A stretch of DNA of 57,479 nucleotides from Oscillospiraceae bacterium (GCA_022770625.1 JALEHK010000089.1:1-57479), one strand, 5' to 3'. Counted from the first letter of the stretch, positions 42,674 to 52,329 are shown. Notes: a model not told the origin generated them from the letters alone. A program made the numbers and translations.

Positions 42674-43936
42674 ATGAACGAAGCAAATATCATCAAGGCT
42701 TATGAGCTTGCCAAAGAGAGCTATGCGTCTCTCGGTATTGATACCGACGCAGTGCTCGAAAAGCTCAAAACGGTTCCGATTTCCATGCACTGCTGGCAGG
42801 GAGACGATGTCGCGGGTTTCCTCTTTAAGGACGTCGCGCTTTCCGGCGGTATTCAGGTCACCGGCAACTATCCTGGAGCTGCCCGCACGGTTGCAGAACT
42901 GCGTCAGGATGCCGAAAAGGCGATGAGCCTGATCCCCGGCACCAAAAAGTTTAACCTTCATGCGATTTACGCTGATACCGATGAAAAGGTCGATCTCAAC
43001 GAGATTGAACCCCGTCATTTTGCAAGCTGGGTCGATTGGGCAAAGAAGCTGGGAATCGGCCTTGATTTTAACCCCACCTGCTTCTCGCATCCGATGGCGG
43101 ATACCGGCTTTACCATTTCTTCCGCCAATAAAGAGATTCAGGATTTCTGGGTCGAGCACTGCATCCGTTCCCGTAAAGTGGCAGAATATTTCGGTCGTGA
43201 ACTGGGGATTCCCTGTGTTACCAACTACTGGTTCCCGGATGGATATAAAGATATTCCGGTTGACCGCGAAGGGCCGCGCCGCCGAATGATGGAAGGTCTT
43301 GACCGGGTATTCGCAGGCGATATCGATGAGAAGAACAACCGTAACGCCGTTGAGTCCAAGGTCTTTGGTATCGGCGCAGAGAGCTATACCGTCGGCTCCA
43401 ATGAGTTCTGCTTAGGCTATGCGGTTTCGAGAAACAAGATGGTCTGCCTGGATGCCGGTCATTTCCATCCGACCGAAGTAATTTCGGATAAGGTCAGTTC
43501 GGTTCTCCTTTACACCAAGGAGCTTCTTCTCCACGTTTCCCGACCGGTTCGCTGGGACTCTGACCATGTCGTTATTTTGGACGATGAGCTTCAGAATATT
43601 GCACACGCTCTTGTCCGTCCGGGTCTGTTGGATCGTACCCATATCGGTCTGGACTTCTTTGACGCTTCCATCAACCGTATCGCAGCCTGGACAATCGGCA
43701 CCCGCAACATGGAAAAGGCACTGCTGATGGCCATGCTGGAGCCTACCGAAAAGATGCTTGAGATGGAGCTTGCAGGCGATTACACCTCCCGTCTGGCTAT
43801 GATGGAAGAGCTGAAAACCTATCCCTTTGCGGCTGTTTGGGATTATTATTGCATGACCAACGGCGTTCCTGTCCGTGAAGAATGGCTGACAGCTGTAAAA
43901 GAGTATGAGCGCGACGTTCTTTCGAAACGCGTCTGA
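42674..43936 (+). CDS. rhaA: L-rhamnose isomerase
   Basis: 420 aa. It converts L-rhamnose to L-rhamnulose with Mn2+. The family regions [49 protein letters not shown] and [18 protein letters not shown] (metal-ligand residues) are all conserved. ATG 42674 follows AGAAAGGA at a slightly long spacing. The order rhaB-rhaA-rhaD is the common Firmicute arrangement. Length is typical and no lesion is seen. Confidence 0.96.
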   Translation: MNEANIIKAYELAKESYASLGIDTDAVLEKLKTVPISMHCWQGDDVAGFLFKDVALSGGIQVTGNYPGAARTVAELRQDAEKAMSLIPGTKKFNLHAIYADTDEKVDLNEIEPRHFASWVDWAKKLGIGLDFNPTCFSHPMADTGFTISSANKEIQDFWVEHCIRSRKVAEYFGRELGIPCVTNYWFPDGYKDIPVDREGPRRRMMEGLDRVFAGDIDEKNNRNAVESKVFGIGAESYTVGSNEFCLGYAVSRNKMVCLDAGHFHPTEVISDKVSSVLLYTKELLLHVSRPVRWDSDHVVILDDELQNIAHALVRPGLLDRTHIGLDFFDASINRIAAWTIGTRNMEKALLMAMLEPTEKMLEMELAGDYTSRLAMMEELKTYPFAAVWDYYCMTNGVPVREEWLTAVKEYERDVLSKRV

Positions 43937-43966
43937 TAAAAAGCTGATTTGAAAGGAAGACTTCCG

Positions 43967-44782
43967 ATGAAAGATATTATGACTGCACCTTTTCTGACTG
44001 AGGTGCGTAAGCTGCTTCAGAATATGTACCGTCTTGGATGGGATGAACGCAATGGCGGCAACCTCTCCTACATCCTGCATGAAGATGAGCTGACTCCCTA
44101 TCTGGACATCAACCACGTAATCCGTGAGATCCCAACCAACTTTGACGCGTCGCCCCTTGCAGGAAAGTATTTTATCGTTACCGGTACCGGAAAATATTTC
44201 AAGAACGTTTACGATGACCCCGAGAACAACCTCGGTATCATGCGCGTTGCTGCCGACGGGAAAAATGTAGAGCTGCTCTGGGGTTATGCGGACGGCGGCC
44301 GTCCGACTTCTGAGCTGCCCGCTCATTTCCGTAGCCATATTTCCCGGCTGTCGGTCGATCCGAACCATCGTGTCGTTCTTCATACCCACTGCACCAACGT
44401 AATCGCGATGACCTTTGTTCATTCGCTGGACGAGCGTGAATTTACCCGCACGCTCTGGCAGATGTGCACGGAGTGTCTGGTTGTTTTCCCGGACGGCGTC
44501 GGCGTCCTGCCCTGGATGCTCTGCGGCAATGACGAGATCGGCATCGCAACTGCGGAGAAGATGAAAGAGTTCCGTCTCTGCGTTTGGGGGATGCATGGCA
44601 TTTTCGGTACCGGCACAACACTTGATGAAGCGTTTGGACTGGTTGAAACGGTTGAAAAGGCTGCTGAGATTTATATTAAGATCATGGATCGTCCGATTCT
44701 TCAGACGATTACCGATGAACAGCTCTGGATCCTTGCCAAAGCCTTTGGCGTAACGCCCAGAAAAGGTTATCTTGCAGAATAA
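43967..44782 (+). CDS. rhaD: Rhamnulose-1-phosphate aldolase
   Basis: 271 aa from ATG 43967 behind AAAGGAAG. It splits L-rhamnulose-1-phosphate to DHAP and L-lactaldehyde. The class II aldolase Zn site is visible in VLHTHCTNVIAM, with a third His in WGMHGIFGTG, and the substrate-phosphate region RNGGNLSYIL and TGTGKYFKNV near the N-terminus. It is the last gene of the catabolic trio and is followed by a terminator. A lactaldehyde reductase gene is not in the window. Confidence 0.95.
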   Translation: MKDIMTAPFLTEVRKLLQNMYRLGWDERNGGNLSYILHEDELTPYLDINHVIREIPTNFDASPLAGKYFIVTGTGKYFKNVYDDPENNLGIMRVAADGKNVELLWGYADGGRPTSELPAHFRSHISRLSVDPNHRVVLHTHCTNVIAMTFVHSLDEREFTRTLWQMCTECLVVFPDGVGVLPWMLCGNDEIGIATAEKMKEFRLCVWGMHGIFGTGTTLDEAFGLVETVEKAAEIYIKIMDRPILQTITDEQLWILAKAFGVTPRKGYLAE

Positions 44783-44791
44783 TGATTGAAT

Positions 44792-44829
44792 AAGCGCAGG
44801 TTTGGCTTGGCTGAGCCTGCGCTTTTTTA
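44792..44829 (+). terminator. Terminator after rhaD
   Basis: AAGCGCAGG (44792-44800) pairs with CCTGCGCTT (44816-44824), followed by T run. Confidence 0.88.
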
Positions 44830-44893
44830 AGAAGAGTCTGTCATATTTTTAACAGGTTTTTGCACCTGCGTCTTAGAAAGGGGTCGATTTGTT

Positions 44894-45790
44894 ATGCCCG
44901 ATGAAAAAGCCATGGAGTTTTTCAAAACCCTTCGGAAAGAACGCTTTGCAAGCTGGGAAGTGATGTTTGAAACCCTTGCGAAACGGGAGGGGATCGAGAT
45001 TGTCGATCTCTGGAACGGAAACTGTCCGAACTTTGATCCCGAAGCGGGACAGCACAGCCCTCGTCTTGCCGTCTACCCGCCTCATGAAGGGAAACCTGTC
45101 GGCAGTTTTATCATTGCCGCCGGTGGCGCGCATATGTTCAAAAGCTATAATGAAGCGATGCCTGTTGCCGACTATTTTTACGCAAAGGGCTTCCATACGG
45201 CGATCATTGATTACCGGGTCGATCCGTACACAAATATGGATTCCTGTGACGACGGCTGCCGGGCGGTGCGGTATCTGCGGGCCAATGCCGAAAAGTATAA
45301 CATTCTTCCGGATCATATTGCGTTCGGCGGCTTTTCGGCAGGCGGAATGTTGACCGGACAGGTTGCGACTCGTTTTGATAGCGGAAATCCGGATTCTTCC
45401 GACCCGGTTGAGCGGGTTTCTTCCCGGCCCGACGCCGCGCTTCAGATGTACGGTTCGTTTGACGCGGCTTCCCATGTCCAGAATATGCTTGGCTACAGCC
45501 CCGAAAAGCAGCGTGAACTGGTTCAGATGTCGAGTCAGCAGAATCTTCGTCCCGACTGCCCACCCTTTTTCCTGATGGAGACGCTCTTTGACGATCCTCG
45601 AAGCATTACGGATTTTGCGTCTGCTCTGGCTTCCAAGGGCATTCCTTTTGCGCTCCATCTTTTCCACGCCGGAGGACACGGCGGCGGCCTTTACGACGGG
45701 AAAAATGAGGTTGAGGACTGCCCGCATACGGCAAAGTGGGCAGAGCTTGCAGCCGACTGGCTTTCCGATCTTGGCTTTTTAGGCGAATAA
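44894..45790 (+). CDS. Alpha/beta hydrolase, acetyl-esterase-like
   Basis: 298 aa with no signal peptide. The nucleophile elbow GGFSAGGM places Ser148; the oxyanion region IIAAGGAHMFKSYNE resembles the pattern of bacterial xylan/pectin acetyl esterases, and FHAGGHGGGLYDG near the end gives the His. Asp candidates lie in LMETLFDDPRS. Such enzymes deacetylate oligosaccharides or small esters. Being placed right after the rhamnose genes suggests acetylated rhamnose-containing glycans as source (inference). Start ATG 44894 follows AAAGGGG. Confidence 0.8.
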   Translation: MPDEKAMEFFKTLRKERFASWEVMFETLAKREGIEIVDLWNGNCPNFDPEAGQHSPRLAVYPPHEGKPVGSFIIAAGGAHMFKSYNEAMPVADYFYAKGFHTAIIDYRVDPYTNMDSCDDGCRAVRYLRANAEKYNILPDHIAFGGFSAGGMLTGQVATRFDSGNPDSSDPVERVSSRPDAALQMYGSFDAASHVQNMLGYSPEKQRELVQMSSQQNLRPDCPPFFLMETLFDDPRSITDFASALASKGIPFALHLFHAGGHGGGLYDGKNEVEDCPHTAKWAELAADWLSDLGFLGE

Positions 45791-45798
45791 ACTGAATT

Positions 45799-45839
45799 TC
45801 CCGTGTGTTTCCGGTGAGCGGAATGCACGGGATTTTTTC
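45799..45839 (+). terminator. Terminator after the esterase gene
   Basis: TCCCGTG...TTTCCG (45799-45813) pairs with CGGAA...CACGGGA (45820-45832), followed by six T. Confidence 0.82.
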
Positions 45840-45855
45840 AAAATCTGTAACTCTC

Positions 45856-45884
45856 TTGCTCATTCCGTCTCAAAATGGTACAAT
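45856..45884 (+). promoter_or_regulatory. Promoter of the Cof-phosphatase / AraD pair
   Basis: TTGCTC (45856-45861), a 17-nt spacer and TACAAT (45879-45884). Confidence 0.65.
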
Positions 45885-45922
45885 AAAAGCAGAAGTTTAT
45901 GATACCAAAGGAGTTGAAAACA

Positions 45923-46723
45923 ATGATCCGAATGATCACTTCCGATATGGACGGGACACTGCTCAAGGGAGATGATTGGGGGACACGGCGGCTTCCGGAT
46001 GATTTTGGTGAGGTTCTGTCTGAACTTGAGAAACGGGGCGTTCGCTTTCTGGCGGCCAGCGGTCGGACCTATCCTTCTGTGCGGATGGATTTCGGAGAAT
46101 ATGCAGACCGAATCGATTATATCTGTGATAATGGCGGCTGTCTGGTGGAGAACGGAAAGGTCGTTTATATCAACGAAGTGCCCAGAGAAACGGTTGATAA
46201 ACTGATTGATCTGATACATACCCGTTATCCGCAGGAGGACGTCCATCTGTCGATTTGTACGGCTCGCGGAACCTATAAGGATTTTGACGAGAAATGGCCG
46301 GGCGCAGAAAGAGAGCGGCATTGCACGTTTTTGGAGCCGGATCTTCATAAGGTCAACGAGCCAGTAACAAAATTTGTTATGGCGGGAGAGTTTGACTCGT
46401 TTGCCGTTAAAGCAGAACTGGATCCGATTATGGGCGATGAACTGAATTTCATCACCTCCGGCGATCATTTCCTCGATATCATGAAAAAAGATGTGGACAA
46501 GGGAAGCGGAATCCGATTCTTCCGCGAACGCTGGGGGCTGACAAAAGAGGAGTGCATGTCCTTCGGGGATGAGTATAACGATCTTGGACAGTTTTCCGAG
46601 TCCTACTACTCGTTCGCTATGGGCAATGCGCGGGAAGAGGTAAAAGCATACGCCCGTTTTATCGCCGATACCAATGAGCATGACGGTGTAACCAAAGCCA
46701 TTTGGGAATACGCATTGAAGTAA
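45923..46723 (+). CDS. Cof-type HAD phosphatase
   Basis: 266 aa from ATG 45923 behind AAAGGAG. Motif I is TSDMDGTLLK, motif II AASGRTY, and motif IV MSFGDEYNDLGQFSES; a C2-type alpha/beta cap lies between. Cof-like enzymes dephosphorylate sugar phosphates, FMN or pyridoxal phosphate. The AraD-like gene follows 40 bases later, suggesting a sugar-phosphate substrate (inference). Confidence 0.87.
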   Translation: MIRMITSDMDGTLLKGDDWGTRRLPDDFGEVLSELEKRGVRFLAASGRTYPSVRMDFGEYADRIDYICDNGGCLVENGKVVYINEVPRETVDKLIDLIHTRYPQEDVHLSICTARGTYKDFDEKWPGAERERHCTFLEPDLHKVNEPVTKFVMAGEFDSFAVKAELDPIMGDELNFITSGDHFLDIMKKDVDKGSGIRFFRERWGLTKEECMSFGDEYNDLGQFSESYYSFAMGNAREEVKAYARFIADTNEHDGVTKAIWEYALK

Positions 46724-46763
46724 AAATATACACCAGACGTGATCCGGAGGGAGTGTAGCATTT

Positions 46764-47462
46764 ATGTTGGAATCGTTAAAAGAAGAGGTCTGCCGGGCCA
46801 ATCTCCTACTGCCCGCTCACGGGCTTGTAACCTTTACATGGGGCAATGTCAGCGGGATCGACCGCGAAAAAGGACTGGTCGTTATTAAACCTTCCGGAGT
46901 CGCTTATGAAGGAATGAGGCCGGAAGATATGGTGGTCGTCGATCTTCAGACGGGAGAGCGGGTAGAGGGAGAACTGAATCCGTCCTCGGATACGCCGACT
47001 CACCTCGAGCTTTACCGAAACTTTCTGAATATTCAGGGGGTCGTCCATACCCATTCCCGCTGGGCAACGATATTTTCTCAGGCAGGACGGGGAATTCCCG
47101 CTTACGGAACGACACAGGGCGATTATTTTTATGGAGAGATTCCCTGTACTCGCGCAATGACCGATGAGGAGATCAAAGGCGAGTATGAGCTGAACACCGG
47201 AAAGGTGATCGTAGAGACCTTTGCGGACAGAAATCCGGATGATATGCCGGCCGTTCTGGTTAAGAGCCATGGCCCGTTTACCTGGGGGACATCTCCTGAA
47301 AACGCAGTGCATAACGCCGTTGTTCTGGAAGAGGTCGCGATGATGGCACTGCATACCGAACTGCTGGGATGCAGTACGCCGATGCAGCAGACACTCCTCG
47401 ACAAGCATTACCTGCGTAAACACGGTAAAAACGCCTACTACGGTCAGGAAAACCGTCGATAA
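46764..47462 (+). CDS. araD: L-ribulose-5-phosphate 4-epimerase
   Basis: 232 aa, standard length. It interconverts L-ribulose-5-phosphate and D-xylulose-5-phosphate, linking L-arabinose, L-xylulose or ascorbate breakdown to the pentose phosphate pathway. The class II aldolase fold gives [32 protein letters not shown] with the catalytic Asp, [14 protein letters not shown] with two Zn histidines, and [10 protein letters not shown] with the third; Tyr near the C-terminus (NAYYGQ) is also present. araA and araB are not adjacent, so UlaF/SgaE specificity is possible. Confidence 0.92.
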   Translation: MLESLKEEVCRANLLLPAHGLVTFTWGNVSGIDREKGLVVIKPSGVAYEGMRPEDMVVVDLQTGERVEGELNPSSDTPTHLELYRNFLNIQGVVHTHSRWATIFSQAGRGIPAYGTTQGDYFYGEIPCTRAMTDEEIKGEYELNTGKVIVETFADRNPDDMPAVLVKSHGPFTWGTSPENAVHNAVVLEEVAMMALHTELLGCSTPMQQTLLDKHYLRKHGKNAYYGQENRR

Positions 47463-47465
47463 GAA

Positions 47466-47497
47466 AAAGCCGTCCGGATTTTCTCGGACGGCTTTTG
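47466..47497. terminator. Bidirectional terminator between araD and the GGDEF gene
   Basis: AAAAGCCGTCCG (47466-47477) pairs perfectly with CGGACGGCTTTT (47486-47497). Confidence 0.88.
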
Positions 47498-47501
47498 ACT
47501 T

Positions 47502-48584
47502 TTACAGCTTGGATTCCTGCTGATAATGAACTTTTTTGTTTTCATACATCCGCTCATCAGCCCTCCGGCTGGCGGCAATATACGGCTCCAGATACGGATT
47601 GTATTCCGCACTTCCGAAAGAAACCGTCAGCCGATGGCCGGGAATCAACTCTTCAGAAGCAACCAAACGGGCAAATTCTTCATTTACAGTCTTGATGTCC
47701 ATCGGAGTTTTCTTGGTCAGCAGAACGCAGAACTCATCTCCTCCGATCCGGTAACAGAGTCCGTATTTCCCGTAACAGTGCTTGAGTGCACTTCCGACAT
47801 GAGCAAGGCAGGCGTCTCCGGTCTGATGTCCGCGGGTATCGTTGATCTGTTTGAACCGATCGATGTCGAACATAAGAATGGTCGTCTTTTTGTCCAATGC
47901 GGCACATTGGATGTCATAACTCTTTCGGTCAAGCAGCCGGGTCAGTGAATCCATCTGTTCGGTCAGCCCGATGTAGTAGATGTACAGCATGATTTCGGAA
48001 AGGCTCAGACAAAGATAGGAAATCTGAACATCGGGATGAAAATTGTGGATCAGTGTGCCGTAAATCAGGAAAAAGATGATCGAAAAAAGTGAAACGCGTC
48101 CGCGATTTTGGTATTGAAGGCTGAAAAAGAAACAGGATACCGTGTAAAGCAGAATAGAGACAAGATAAGAAACAGTATAGATCCAGTAAAAAGAACCGTG
48201 GTGATACACGCCTGCTTCGTCGATATAGAAGATCAATCCGGTTGCAGCGGACCAATATTCGAGCAGCGTATTGATGATACAGATCACCAGCGAAATACGG
48301 GCGGCTTTCTTATTTTCCAGTACACGAATCATCGCATACGCAATGAAAGGTGTACCGGAAAGTTCGAGGGTCTTTACAAAAAGGTGCAGACCGTTCCATA
48401 AAAGATCAGACGAATCCAATCGTATGCTGATCCATTCGCAGAGAGCACAGACGAGCGTGGTGGCAAAGACAATCGAAAAGCACAGTCGTGCTTTGGACGG
48501 AAGGTGAATATTTTCCCGAACAACGACGATCATGACAATCGCAGCTACGATTAATAACATGATAACGGCATCATAAAGAGACAC
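47502..48584 (-). CDS. Membrane-bound diguanylate cyclase (GGDEF)
   Basis: 360 aa from GTG 48584, behind GAGGGGGT. Residues 1-205 hold about seven membrane helices, like the sensor region of the 7TM receptor group. A GGDEF domain begins at about 212 (DSLTRLLDRKSYD), with metal-binding FDIDRFKQIND and the intact GGDEF at 281-285. An inhibitory RxxD site five residues upstream is absent, so product inhibition through the classical I-site is unlikely. It makes cyclic di-GMP; the signal is unknown. It has its own promoter (48656-48684) and is divergent from the M42 peptidase. Confidence 0.88.
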   Translation of the reverse strand: MSLYDAVIMLLIVAAIVMIVVVRENIHLPSKARLCFSIVFATTLVCALCEWISIRLDSSDLLWNGLHLFVKTLELSGTPFIAYAMIRVLENKKAARISLVICIINTLLEYWSAATGLIFYIDEAGVYHHGSFYWIYTVSYLVSILLYTVSCFFFSLQYQNRGRVSLFSIIFFLIYGTLIHNFHPDVQISYLCLSLSEIMLYIYYIGLTEQMDSLTRLLDRKSYDIQCAALDKKTTILMFDIDRFKQINDTRGHQTGDACLAHVGSALKHCYGKYGLCYRIGGDEFCVLLTKKTPMDIKTVNEEFARLVASEELIPGHRLTVSFGSAEYNPYLEPYIAASRRADERMYENKKVHYQQESKL

Positions 48585-48655
48585 GCAGTTGTACCCCCTC
48601 GATAATAATTAAAAGAGTGCCGAAATATTAAGAATGTAGTAATTAATGCGATTTC

Positions 48656-48684
48656 ATTATATCATATATATTTTCCGAAATCAA
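48656..48684 (-). promoter_or_regulatory. Promoter of the GGDEF gene
   Basis: On the minus strand TTGATT (48684-48679), a 17-nt spacer and TATAAT (48661-48656). Confidence 0.75.
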
Positions 48685-48702
48685 CCGAAAAAAAGAATAT
48701 GG

Positions 48703-48731
48703 TTGCCATTTTTATAAAAATAGAGTATACT
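48703..48731 (+). promoter_or_regulatory. Promoter of the M42 peptidase / HD protein pair
   Basis: TTGCCA (48703-48708), a 17-nt spacer and TATACT (48726-48731). Confidence 0.72.
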
Positions 48732-48785
48732 TTATCTATGGATAATCCCATATGGGTGGTATGAATTAGTAAAGGAAGGGTTATT

Positions 48786-49820
48786 ATGAAAGATTTTGAC
48801 CGCGAGTATATGCTTGACCAGCTTGAAAAACTGCTGGCTATCGATTCGACTTCCGGACAGTTCCGCGAGATGCAGGACTATATTCAGGCCGAGATGGAAC
48901 GGCTTGGCTTTGAACCGAAGACGCTGCGCAAGGGCGGCATCTGGTGCGATCTGGGCGGGGAAGGAAACTCGCTCTGCCTTCTCTCTCATCTGGACGACAT
49001 CGGGCTGATGGTGCGCCACATTTACCCGGACGGAACCCTTAAAGTTGTTCCGATCGGGGGTCTGCGTGCCTGTGCGGCCGAGCATGAGAACGTCCGCGTT
49101 TATTCCCGCGGCGGCGTTTATTCGGGAACGGTTCAGCGGATCAACTCCTGTGTTCATGTAACTCCGGCGGATGTTTATAATGCGGCGGCTGATTATGATA
49201 AAAACATCTGCATCGTTCTGGATGCAGATGTTCATTCGGCAGAGGACACCCGCGCTCTCGGTATCCGCACCGGCGATATTATTGCGCTTGATCCGCATTT
49301 TACGATGGCGGGCGATTTTATCAAATCCCGTTTTATCGATGATAAGGCCTGCTCGGCGGTGCTTCTGACGCTGATGAAACATATTTCCGAAAACCATATC
49401 ACGCCTGCCCGGAATATTACCGCGTACTTTACCTTCTATGAAGAGATCCTGCACGGCGGAAGTTGGATTCCTCCTCAGACTGAGGATCTGATCGCGCTGG
49501 ATATTGCTCCGGTCGGCCCGGAACAGACCTCTGATGAGCATAAGGCAACGATCTTTGCCAAGGATTCCCGTTTCCCGTATCACGTTGAGCTGACTAATGA
49601 ACTGGTCGATGCCGCCGAACGTGCAGGAGTCGATTATGAGATTGACGTCTTTACGCCCGGCTACGGAACCGACTGCGATCCCGCGCTTCAGGCTGGTTAT
49701 GATGTCCGCCATGCCGCCGTTGGACATGGCTGCCTTGCTTCGCACGGCTACGAGCGCACCCATATCGATTCGCTTCGTGAATTGTATAAGCTGTTGGCTG
49801 CATACGCTCTGGGAGAGTAA
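48786..49820 (+). CDS. M42-family metallo-aminopeptidase
   Basis: 344 aa. The dinuclear-metal ligands are seen as SHLDDIGLMV (His, with Asp), KSRFIDDKACSAV (Asp), FTFYEEILHGG (the catalytic Glu pair) and the late HGCLASHGYERTHIDSL (His). M42 enzymes remove N-terminal residues from peptides, typically after uptake; some act as cellulase-associated deblocking peptidases. The GTP-binding-free cytosolic nature fits the absence of a signal peptide. An HD-domain protein starts 12 bases after the stop. Confidence 0.92.
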   Translation: MKDFDREYMLDQLEKLLAIDSTSGQFREMQDYIQAEMERLGFEPKTLRKGGIWCDLGGEGNSLCLLSHLDDIGLMVRHIYPDGTLKVVPIGGLRACAAEHENVRVYSRGGVYSGTVQRINSCVHVTPADVYNAAADYDKNICIVLDADVHSAEDTRALGIRTGDIIALDPHFTMAGDFIKSRFIDDKACSAVLLTLMKHISENHITPARNITAYFTFYEEILHGGSWIPPQTEDLIALDIAPVGPEQTSDEHKATIFAKDSRFPYHVELTNELVDAAERAGVDYEIDVFTPGYGTDCDPALQAGYDVRHAAVGHGCLASHGYERTHIDSLRELYKLLAAYALGE

Positions 49821-49832
49821 AGGAAGCATCAG

Positions 49833-50402
49833 ATGATCACACGAGAAGAATTTATTGCTCTTTATCAGGAACGGATCACCCGCCGCGGTGCGGATAAGCT
49901 GCTCGACTGGATGACCAAAACCGATTTCTTTACCGCTCCGGCCTCGACCCGATACCATCTTGCCTGTGCGGGCGGACTGATGGAACACAGCGCTCATGTC
50001 TATTACCGCCTGCGTAAGGTCGTTTCTTCTGAGTATGGGGACGAGTCTCCTTACTCGGAGGAGACACTCGCTGTCTGCGGGTTGCTCCATGATCTGTGCA
50101 AGGTCAACTTTTATAAGGAAGATATCCGCAACGTCAAGGAAAACGGCGTCTGGGTACAAAAGCCCTATTATACCGTTGATGAACAGCTCCCTTACGGTCA
50201 CGGAGAAAAGAGCGTTTTCATCATTGAACGGTTTATGCGCCTGTCGCTGGAAGAGGCGATCGCCATCCGGTTTCATATGGGCGGCTTCGACGCAAAACCG
50301 GGGGATAACAATGTTTCAGCGGCGTTTGAAAAGGTACCGCTTGCCCTGCTTCTCCATATTGCTGATTTGGAAGCCAGCTATCTGGATGAGACCCGATCCT
50401 GA
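49833..50402 (+). CDS. HD-domain hydrolase-like protein
   Basis: 189 aa. The metal-dependent phosphohydrolase pattern is present: His in GLMEHSAHVYYRL, the HD pair in VCGLLHDLCKV, His in GHGEKSVFII, and Asp in LLLHIADLEAS. This subfamily resembles the HD domain of YhaM-type nucleases without an OB fold. Substrate is unknown (nucleotide, RNA or signalling dinucleotide). It is cotranscribed with the M42 peptidase. Its coding end is followed by a 14-bp tandem repeat. Confidence 0.8.
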   Translation: MITREEFIALYQERITRRGADKLLDWMTKTDFFTAPASTRYHLACAGGLMEHSAHVYYRLRKVVSSEYGDESPYSEETLAVCGLLHDLCKVNFYKEDIRNVKENGVWVQKPYYTVDEQLPYGHGEKSVFIIERFMRLSLEEAIAIRFHMGGFDAKPGDNNVSAAFEKVPLALLLHIADLEASYLDETRS

Positions 50403-50434
50403 TTTGGACAGCCAAACAGCCACAGAGGAACCCG

Positions 50435-50462
50435 CCGACATCCGCGGACCGACATCCGCGGA
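50435..50462. repeat. Tandem 14-bp direct repeat
   Basis: CCGACATCCGCGGA occurs twice without a spacer (50435-50448 and 50449-50462), between the HD gene stop and a terminator. Each copy ends in a short palindrome (TCCGCGGA). Confidence 0.9.
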
Positions 50463-50473
50463 AAATGGAAAAA

Positions 50474-50503
50474 CCCTGTCCGATATCAAATGATCGGACA
50501 GGG
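50474..50503 (-). terminator. Terminator of the sugar-binding lipoprotein gene
   Basis: CCCTGTCCGAT (50474-50484) pairs perfectly with ATCGGACAGGG (50493-50503); on the minus strand TTTTT follows. It may also end the HD-gene transcript. Confidence 0.88.
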
Positions 50504-50554
50504 CGATGGAGAATATGCCGGAATCTGATTCCGGATAGAGGTAAAGCAAGTTAA

Positions 50555-52114
50555 TTAGTTTTTATTTTCAGCGAACCATGCGTCCAGCTGTTCCTGCTTA
50601 GCGTCCATGATATCCTGAAGGCCGGCAGCATACAGCTTGTCGTTGAACTCCTTGATCGAAGCTTCAAGATCGGAAACACCGCCGAAAGCAAGCTGTTTCT
50701 GATACTCGCTGAGAACAGAAGAGCACTGGGTGACCTGGTCGGTAACAGCGGTCGAGTCAAAGCTGAAGCCGTAAGCGATGGATTTCACCATACTGTCGTT
50801 GTATTCGCGGTACTGATCCCAGATATCAACAGGGTTGCCTGCCCATGCGTGGCCGACAAACTGGTTCGGGAGACCCCAGCCAAAGTCGTTGTGGGTCTGA
50901 ACGCTCGTTGCGTCAATGCCGTCGGGATAGGTAGCCTGACCGTTTTCATCCTCGACCCAGTCGGTGCCTTCGAGACCCCAGTTAAGGAGGTCGTTGAAAT
51001 CGCCGTTGGTGTAAGCAAAGTTCATGAACTGAGCGGCTTTGGTCTTGTCCTCAGCAGCGTTTGCAAGGCAGTAGCTCAGAGAAGAGATCGAGGCGTTGGA
51101 TTTGATGCCCTCTTTGGTGATCGGGATAACGACCGTTTCATAACCGGTCTGAGCGAGTTTTTCAACGGTGGTGTTGGGCTTGTAATAGCAGCTGAAGGAG
51201 AAGAGGTTGCCCGCTTTCATCAGCGTTTCGCCGCTCTCCTGATTGGTTACAATATCAGCGGAGGTGTAACCGGCGTCAAACCATCTCTTATGGATATTGC
51301 ACAGCTGATAATACTGATCGGATTCAAACCAGTTGGTGATGGTCTTGTCCTGTGCATAGTTTGCAAGAACGCCAAAATCGTTGCCCAGACCGTCGTACCA
51401 GGAATAGGAAGCGGAAGCAAGCGAACCGTTTCCGAAGGGAATCATGCCGGGCTTGGCTTCTTTAACTTTTGCAAAGAGGTCGTCCAGCTGCTGGTAGGAA
51501 GAATAATCATCCGGATCGATCTTGATGTCATCAGCGTTGATCCCGAGTTCATCCAGCACATCTTTACGGCAGATGATTCCGGAGGGGAAGCCCCATTCCT
51601 TCATCTCGGTAAAGCCGCAGAGGAAGTCGCCGACAACGCCCGCGTAGTAAGCGTCGCCCATCTGCTCCTTAACACCGGTCAGATATGCTTCATAGTCGTT
51701 GAGGTTGACCATGTAGCCGGAATCGATATAGGTCGGGAAGTTAGAAGAATATGCAGGGAACATATCCAGAGGCTCGTTTGCAGCCAGCATGGTTGCGATG
51801 GTGGTGGAATAAGCGCCGAAGGTCATCGGCATCATATCAACGGTCATGTTCAGGTTTTCCATCGTCAGTTCGTTGGCTTTATCAACGATCTGATCCTGGT
51901 CAGCGCCTTCTGCCGCAACCAAATACATAAAATGTACGTTATAGGCATCGCCGTCGAAGTCGATCGAGGTATCAGCGGATTCAGCGGTCGAAGCTCCATC
52001 GGAGGAAGCAGAGCTGCTGTCATTGGTGGAACTGTTGCTGCCGGAGTTGCCGCAGCTTACAAGAGAGACCGCGCACATAGCGGCCAGCATGGTGCAGAGA
52101 ATCTTTTTATACAT
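50555..52114 (-). CDS. Extracellular solute-binding lipoprotein (family 1, DUF3502-like C-terminus)
   Basis: 519 aa from ATG 52114 behind GAAAGGA. Signal peptide ends at lipobox LVSC, then an Asn/Ser/Ala-rich linker. The family 1 substrate-binding fold is visible (DQIVDKANELTMENLNMTVDM at the N-lobe, WGFPSGIICRKDVLDELGI in the middle, and the long C-terminal DUF3502-type region from about residue 330). Such proteins bind oligosaccharides for LplBC-type importers. No permease or ATPase is adjacent; the divergent AraC-type gene may control it. A 7-bp inverted repeat (52151-52157 / 52180-52186) lies in its leader. Confidence 0.86.
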   Translation of the reverse strand: MYKKILCTMLAAMCAVSLVSCGNSGSNSSTNDSSSASSDGASTAESADTSIDFDGDAYNVHFMYLVAAEGADQDQIVDKANELTMENLNMTVDMMPMTFGAYSTTIATMLAANEPLDMFPAYSSNFPTYIDSGYMVNLNDYEAYLTGVKEQMGDAYYAGVVGDFLCGFTEMKEWGFPSGIICRKDVLDELGINADDIKIDPDDYSSYQQLDDLFAKVKEAKPGMIPFGNGSLASASYSWYDGLGNDFGVLANYAQDKTITNWFESDQYYQLCNIHKRWFDAGYTSADIVTNQESGETLMKAGNLFSFSCYYKPNTTVEKLAQTGYETVVIPITKEGIKSNASISSLSYCLANAAEDKTKAAQFMNFAYTNGDFNDLLNWGLEGTDWVEDENGQATYPDGIDATSVQTHNDFGWGLPNQFVGHAWAGNPVDIWDQYREYNDSMVKSIAYGFSFDSTAVTDQVTQCSSVLSEYQKQLAFGGVSDLEASIKEFNDKLYAAGLQDIMDAKQEQLDAWFAENKN

Positions 52115-52329
52115 TCTTTTTCGTCCTTTCAAAATGTATTGATTGTTTGCCGTCTGCCGCTTTGTGCATACACAGATTAGCAGACGTTTTTGAAACTGCC
52201 TTTATTTTAGCATATAAGTAGAACGTTTTCGTGCTGTTTTTTATCTTTTATGATTGTAATTTTATCTTTTTAGGCCGATTTAGTGCAATTATATTCAGCT
52301 TTTGCTGTTCATACAGGTCAATCCGGCTG

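Noticed and set aside
48732..50276. 514-codon open frame antisense to the M42 peptidase and HD protein
   Set aside because: It spans two well-supported genes and a promoter, and shows no motifs.
50849..52180. 443-codon open frame antisense to the sugar-binding lipoprotein
   Set aside because: Valine/isoleucine-rich shadow of the lipoprotein gene without ribosome site.
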